Positions 59,853 to 64,000 of a DNA stretch of 64,000 bases are shown piece after piece. The DNA is from JAGQVA01 sp033764335 (GTDB lineage Bacteria > Bacteroidota > Bacteroidia > J057). The stretch covers positions 1 through 64,000 of the forward strand of contig JANRJC010000031.1 in assembly GCA_033764335.1 (NCBI GenBank), in the 5' to 3' direction. Each line of letters begins with the position of its first letter. The stretch's first letter is position 1. The notes below the pieces were generated by a model. It was not told where the DNA came from, did no database searches, and saw only the letters and a program-made list of their open reading frames with translations. Made by a program: the position numbers and the translations under genes.

Positions 59853-60833
59853 ATGCGTCTGAGAAAACGTATTCCAATTTTTTTGATGGTTTTTTTTGTG
59901 TCGGCGTTTAAACTGGTTTCCCAGAATCCCGAACCTTCCGGTTATCCACAAGAAGTGCTGACCGGCACTTATTTAATCAATGTATTTGACCTGGATATCA
60001 ACCGGCATTCTTTTTATGTGGACTGCTATATTTGGTTTAAGTGGAAAGGCGACCTAGACCCGATGAATATTGAGTTTGTCAATGCCGTTGACAAATGGGG
60101 AGCTACAATGGCTCCTTTTTATGAAGAACCCAAACAACTCGAAGATGGGTATTTTTACAATGGAATGCGCTACGAAGGGCGTTTTTACCACGCTTTTAAT
60201 TTGGAAAAATTTCCACTGGATCATCATTTTCTCGATATGCAGATCGAAAATGTGGATTATTCCATAGACTCCCTGATCTATATTCCCGATACACATTCGG
60301 CGTATGTAAGGGAAGATTTTCATCTGCCGGGCTGGGATATTTTGGGATTGGATGTAAAAAGCGAAAGTCATACTTATCCGGTGAATTTTGGGGACATGGA
60401 AAAAACCAGCACCGGCTTCAGCAACTTTATGCTGCAACTCCATCTTCGTCGCCCCATGAATTATTTTCTGCTGAAGCTACTTCTTCCAGTACTCATTGTC
60501 ATCATCGCGAGCCTGGGGGCCTTGCTCATTCACCCGGCCAGTATAGATGCCCGGATTTCGTTGCCCATTGGCGGGCTTTTGTCGGCGGTTTTTTTGCAAC
60601 AGTCATACAGCGCTGCTCTTCCGGATGTGGGGTATATGGTTTTGATGGACAAAATTTATCTTCTGGTTTATGCCCTGATCGCGGCAGTGATGTTAAGGGT
60701 TGTAGTAGCGGGAAATCGGGTAACTGGTCTTAAAAAGGCGGCAGATACTTCCTCCATTATGAAAAGAGACCGATGGATGATTATCGGTTTTATGTTAGCG
60801 TTTTCACTGGGGATTTTGATTTTGGTGTATTAA
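59853..60833 (+). CDS. Pentameric ligand-gated ion channel homologue (Cys-loop-like)
   Basis: A 326-residue protein. Signal peptide (FKLVSQ), then about 190 residues of beta-sandwich ligand-binding domain with VFDLDINRHSFYVDCYIWFK and the Cys-loop region EKFPLDHHFLDMQIE, where FPLD is conserved but the flanking cysteines are absent, as in other prokaryotic members. Four membrane helices follow (FLLKLLLPVLIVIIASLGAL; ISLPIGGLLSAVFLQQSY; DKIYLLVYALIAAVMLRVVV; MIIGFMLAFSLGILILVY). So it should form a pentamer in the inner membrane; gating ligand and ion selectivity are unknown. It is coupled to the hydrolase gene 10 bases downstream. Confidence 0.87.
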   Translation: MRLRKRIPIFLMVFFVSAFKLVSQNPEPSGYPQEVLTGTYLINVFDLDINRHSFYVDCYIWFKWKGDLDPMNIEFVNAVDKWGATMAPFYEEPKQLEDGYFYNGMRYEGRFYHAFNLEKFPLDHHFLDMQIENVDYSIDSLIYIPDTHSAYVREDFHLPGWDILGLDVKSESHTYPVNFGDMEKTSTGFSNFMLQLHLRRPMNYFLLKLLLPVLIVIIASLGALLIHPASIDARISLPIGGLLSAVFLQQSYSAALPDVGYMVLMDKIYLLVYALIAAVMLRVVVAGNRVTGLKKAADTSSIMKRDRWMIIGFMLAFSLGILILVY

Positions 60834-60843
60834 GTTTTGTTTT

Positions 60844-61773
60844 ATGTTTGGCAGAAAAAGAATTTCTCTGTACATCCTTATAGTCGTTTCCCTGACTGCC
60901 TGTATTTTCCCCGAGAAGGAAATTGTAAGGGAAACCGGTTTCCTGACCCTTAATGGTACGGAACTATTTTATGAGACTATGGGCGAAGGCGAACCCCTTG
61001 TCATTCTCCACGGCGGGCCGGGAATGGAACATGGCTATTTTCTGCCTCATCTGGAAACGCTGGCAAAAGAATACAAGCTGATATTTTTTGACCAACGAGC
61101 CTGTGGACGTTCTTCGGCTCAAGTGGATTCATCTACGATGACGATGGCGCAGTTTGTTGAAGATATAGATGCCGTAAGAATCTATTTTGGCATCGAAAAA
61201 ATGAATCTCATGGGGCATTCCTGGGGAGGTTTACTGGCTATGTGGTATGCAAAAACCTATCCCGACCGGCTGAAAAGTTTGATCCTGGTCAATAGTATTG
61301 GTGCGAGTCGCGAGTTTACGGCGCAAGCGTTTGCGACGATGAATAGCCGAATCAGCGATCGGGATAAAATCCATCGGGAAAAAATCATGGGAAGTGAGTC
61401 CTTTCAGAAGGGCGATTCTGCCACAATACTAGAACTCTATCGGTTTAGTTTTGCCCAGAGTTTCTATCGCCGTGAATTACTCGACAGCCTGCATTTGAGG
61501 ATCGGTTCAGACGCATTGGAGCGCCAGCAACTGCTCACGGGTTTGTACTCCGACCTTACCAATTATGATCTGCATGAATCGTTGCGGGCGGTGTGGTGTC
61601 CGGTGCTGATTTTACACGGGGGATATGATGCTACTCCGGCAGAAGCTTTACAAAAAGTTGCTACACATCTTCCTAATGCCCGTATGGTGGCTTTACCACA
61701 GTGTGGTCATTGGGCTTTTATCGAAGCACCGGATATGTTTTTCCGGGAAGTGAGCGGTTTTTTGAAGGAGTAA
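60844..61773 (+). CDS. Alpha/beta hydrolase lipoprotein (prolyl aminopeptidase-like)
   Basis: A 309-residue lipoprotein (SLTACIF) of the alpha/beta hydrolase fold. The oxyanion segment is VILHGGPGMEHGYF, the nucleophile elbow is LMGHSWGGLLAM near residue 125, the acid is likely in LILHGGYDATP and the His in LPQCGHWAFIE. The HGGPG and GHSWGG patterns are those of proline iminopeptidase-type enzymes. It lies 10 bases after the channel gene and may process a small ligand or peptide near it, which is inference. Confidence 0.87.
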   Translation: MFGRKRISLYILIVVSLTACIFPEKEIVRETGFLTLNGTELFYETMGEGEPLVILHGGPGMEHGYFLPHLETLAKEYKLIFFDQRACGRSSAQVDSSTMTMAQFVEDIDAVRIYFGIEKMNLMGHSWGGLLAMWYAKTYPDRLKSLILVNSIGASREFTAQAFATMNSRISDRDKIHREKIMGSESFQKGDSATILELYRFSFAQSFYRRELLDSLHLRIGSDALERQQLLTGLYSDLTNYDLHESLRAVWCPVLILHGGYDATPAEALQKVATHLPNARMVALPQCGHWAFIEAPDMFFREVSGFLKE

Positions 61774-61789
61774 ATCATTTATAATTTTC

Positions 61790-63358
61790 TCACACCCACA
61801 CGGCAAAAATCGCTTTGCCCCGGTGTAAAATCTCCTCCTGCCGCCCGCTTTTTTCTTTCTGTCCTTCAAAAATCACCAGAAACCCACTGTCCAGTTCCTG
61901 CCGGTCGAGGTAGTCGGCCAGTTGGTCCAGCCCGCGCTGGTGAACCGCCTCGCCGTACCAGCGTTTGAGTTCGAGCACGTATTTGTGGCGGTGGTAGGTA
62001 ACCACTACGTCCAGCCGTTTTTCCTCCGAAATCGCCACTTCCTTAAAGTCATGTCCTTGCCCGTTGAGGATGGGTTTGAAAAACGCCAGGAATACCAGCC
62101 GCCACTCTCGTTCGGGGAAATGCTGATCTTTGGGGCTGTATTGTTCGCGCAGAAATTGTTGGAATCGCACGAGCACTCCCGCGATGTCGAGCGTTCCGTC
62201 GGGCTGGGCATACGATACCGGGAGGTAGGGGTGTTTTTGTTCCACCTGCGCCTGAAACGTCTTGGCAATCATGTAGTCGTATAACACCTGTTCATAAATC
62301 CGGTTGTGAATTTTGACGGTTCCATTTTCTTTGAAAACGCCGTACAACCGTCCGAGACTGATCACCGGCTCATGGGGGTTAAAAGGCACGGTCAGCCCGT
62401 TGACCAGCACCTGATAGGTGAGGTCGTAGAGGTTGGAGTGGTTTTCGAGGTTTTTGATGAGGCTGTCGAAGAGGGTATTGTTTTCGCGGAGGAGGAGTTG
62501 CACCGAAGTTTCGAGGTCGTCGAGGGTCCACGAACGGTCGGTCTTTTTTGGGAGAATTTTTTCGGCGAGGGTTTTGCAGAGTTTGGCGACGAGGAAGGGG
62601 TAACCGGCAGTGTAGTAGTAGAGTTTGTCGGCGAAAATTTCGACCGGAATTTCCACTTTTTCGGCCTGGGCATATTCGACGAGCATCGGAGCGATTTCGT
62701 GCGGATGGAAACTCATGTCCACCTCAAAGTCCGTGGCAATGTTCCACGGGCTGTTGTATTGGGCGTGGTCGTCGCTGCGAACTTTGCGTTTGAGGCTTTT
62801 GATGTCGTGGACGCCGGCCAGGACGACGCTGTGGAAGGTGAAGTTTTGGGGCGAAAACCGGTCGAGGTATTTATTGCGCAGCATGCCCAGAAACCGCAAA
62901 AACGGTTCATAATTGCTGCTGGCGTCCACTTCGTCTATCAGAAGCACGAGCTTTTGTGCGGTTTTGTGGGCGAGGCGGGTGAGGAGCCGGGATAAGCCGC
63001 CCATATCGGTTACCTCGCTTTTTTGGCTTTCCCAAAAGGTGTGCAAATCGGGCGAACGAAATTCGAGGAAATCTTGTATCTGACGGACAAACATTCGGGC
63101 AAAGGCTTCGTCCGAAGCATGCCATTTTTCATCCACCCCCTGAAAATCGAGACGAATGGGTAGGTATTCCTCTTTTTGAGCGAGGATTCGGTGCAAGGCA
63201 AAAAGGGTCGTCGTTTTCCCGTACTGCCGCGGGCGGTTGATGATGAAATATTTTCCCCGTTCAACCAATTCCACCACTCCCTCCAGCTTGGCTCGGTTGT
63301 CCATCATATAATGCTGATCCGGATAGCAGGTGCCGGTGATATTAAATTCCTTCTTCAT
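61790..63358 (-). CDS. AAA-ATPase-like protein with PD-(D/E)XK nuclease-like C-terminus
   Basis: About 522 residues from the ATG at 63358 (MKKEFN...), a better start than the in-frame codon at 63412. The N-terminal P-loop is NRPRQYGKTTTLF near residue 42, with VLLIDEVDASSNYEPF as Walker B and SVVLAGVHDIKSLKRK near sensor 1. This is the DUF1703/AAA_34-like group. The C-terminal part carries a PD-(D/E)XK core in KRLDVVVTYHRHKYVLELKR (D then ExK) and QRGLDQLADYLDRQ. Such proteins occur in several divergent copies per genome and probably act in phage or plasmid response, but this is not settled. A remnant of another copy lies 25 bases before the start. Confidence 0.85.
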   Translation of the reverse strand: MKKEFNITGTCYPDQHYMMDNRAKLEGVVELVERGKYFIINRPRQYGKTTTLFALHRILAQKEEYLPIRLDFQGVDEKWHASDEAFARMFVRQIQDFLEFRSPDLHTFWESQKSEVTDMGGLSRLLTRLAHKTAQKLVLLIDEVDASSNYEPFLRFLGMLRNKYLDRFSPQNFTFHSVVLAGVHDIKSLKRKVRSDDHAQYNSPWNIATDFEVDMSFHPHEIAPMLVEYAQAEKVEIPVEIFADKLYYYTAGYPFLVAKLCKTLAEKILPKKTDRSWTLDDLETSVQLLLRENNTLFDSLIKNLENHSNLYDLTYQVLVNGLTVPFNPHEPVISLGRLYGVFKENGTVKIHNRIYEQVLYDYMIAKTFQAQVEQKHPYLPVSYAQPDGTLDIAGVLVRFQQFLREQYSPKDQHFPEREWRLVFLAFFKPILNGQGHDFKEVAISEEKRLDVVVTYHRHKYVLELKRWYGEAVHQRGLDQLADYLDRQELDSGFLVIFEGQKEKSGRQEEILHRGKAIFAVWV

Positions 63359-63382
63359 GGGGTAAAGATAGAAAAATTCTGC

Positions 63383-63420
63383 CTCACACCCACACGGCAA
63401 AAATGGCTTCAAAACCCTGC
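63383..63420 (-). pseudogene. Remnant of a second AAA-ATPase-like gene (last codons)
   Basis: On the minus strand, this stretch reads GFEAIFAVWV and a stop, matching the last residues AIFAVWV of the neighbouring ATPase. Twenty-two bases at 63383-63404 are identical to 61789-61810. It is the tail of a tandem gene copy, the rest of which has been lost. Confidence 0.7.
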
Positions 63421-64000
63421 TAAACCGGCAAATTTTCGCGCCGGGTGAAAAAAATGCAGGCCCTTCCGCTTTTCACCTTTGGGGGGGATCAGGTGGGTTT
63501 CGGGAAAGTTGCTTTAGTGGACCAGCGAAAAAAAATGTATGAAAAAAAAACCGGTTGTTAATTGGGGTATTCATTAATAAAGCTAGCGTCTGATGCTCCT
63601 TCTGCCAGTCGTGGGTAAGGCAGAGGGAGCTACGCTTTTAAAAAGTTTCACCCTCAGTTAATTATCCGTGGGATAACTATCTGAGGGTGATACTAGAGTT
63701 AATTAACTGTGCTTTACTAAATGAGACACCAATTAAAAGACTATATGATTACGGTGCTGAAGTTTTCGCCCAACCTTCGGATTCTATCTGCATAAAGAAT
63801 CTTTATCATCGGGTTTGGGACTGCCGGAAAAATTTCTTCGAATACCTTCTCCCAATACCTTTAGTCGAAAAAAATGGAAGTTTAATCGCGTATTTTGCCT
63901 TTTGTCGGTAAAATCATGCGGTTTGTGGGCGAGGGTGTTTTTGAGCGGTAAGAAAGATGCCTTTCGTCTGAAAAGTAATGCCATAAGGCTAAAAGTCGTT
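63421..64000. other. Non-coding stretch with nested hairpins at right window end
   Basis: I see no convincing gene. Two structures stand out: 63585-63636, with AGCGT/ACGCT outside and GCTCCTTCTGCC pairing with GGCAGAGGGAGC (one mismatch); and 63648-63690, with TCACCCTCAG/CTGAGGGTGA enclosing a smaller TTATCC-GTG-GGATAA hairpin. A 74-codon frame at 63687-63911 (start GTG) overlaps the second hairpin and is probably chance, though it cannot be excluded. The region could be a structured RNA, a mobile-element end or an intergenic repeat. Confidence 0.45.

Noticed and set aside
63687..63911. 74-codon plus-strand frame near the right end
   Set aside because: Starts with GTG inside a hairpin, with no recognised domain; a minus-strand frame of similar length overlaps it. 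Kept only as a remark in the region entry.

Overview
The window looks like a chromosomal segment of a marine or environmental Bacteroidota bacterium, probably of the Saprospiria/Lewinella type. The evidence is a SusC/SusD pair, many lipoproteins and TonB-linked receptors, CRTAC1/ASPIC-UnbV repeat proteins, solute:sodium symporters, Bacteroidota-only domains of unknown function (DUF3570, DUF4266, DUF6503), near absence of Shine-Dalgarno sites, and one promoter of the TTTG / TAnnTTTG type. I saw no rRNA, tRNA or CRISPR array.

Layout. 1-9.7 kb: a gene cut by the window edge, an S41 peptidase, a TonB-C-terminal-like protein, an exonuclease/phosphatase-GDPD fusion, a sodium:sugar symporter, a two-component pair, and lipoprotein or toxin-23-like genes. 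9.7-14.6 kb (minus): an envelope operon with thioredoxin, beta-barrel protein, ApbE flavin transferase, DUF4266, DUF3570 and an acyltransferase. 14.6-33.7 kb: a LacI regulator, then SusC, SusD, two CRTAC1 lipoproteins, a free-standing SusC plug-like lipoprotein, a PAP2/vanadium-haloperoxidase protein, a symporter, a heparinase II/III lyase and an SRPBCC protein. Together these resemble a nutrient-acquisition locus for a polyanionic or decorated glycan. 33.7-34.6 kb: a small AT-rich island between 31-bp direct repeats. 34.6-38.8 kb: a TonB receptor divergent from an FAD oxidoreductase.

39.0-44.8 kb holds a secreted caspase operon: TPR-CARDB-caspase, LPP20-like, DUF4384 and transglutaminase-like proteins. 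Then come an SGNH hydrolase and a Uma2 nuclease. 46.4-53.7 kb is the most unusual region. It encodes a CHAT-like protein lacking its catalytic dyad, an inactive-STAND-like protein sharing the same small adaptor domain, a MoxR AAA+ ATPase, and a membrane vWA-like/FGE protein. The C-terminus of that last protein has the codon signature of a diversity-generating retroelement (DGR) variable region. Avd and reverse transcriptase genes follow. The HRDC accessory gene is internally deleted, the reverse transcriptase appears shortened at a repeat cluster, and I find no template repeat nearby, so the DGR looks stranded or decaying.

54.0-59.8 kb (minus) is an operon of sugar isomerase, second ApbE, Gfo/Idh/MocA oxidoreductase, FGE-like, YceI and DUF1080 genes, consistent with 3-keto-sugar metabolism. 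59.9-63.4 kb carries a pentameric ligand-gated channel homologue, an alpha/beta hydrolase lipoprotein and a AAA-ATPase/PD-(D/E)XK protein with the remnant of a second copy beside it. The last 600 bases contain nested hairpins and no convincing gene.
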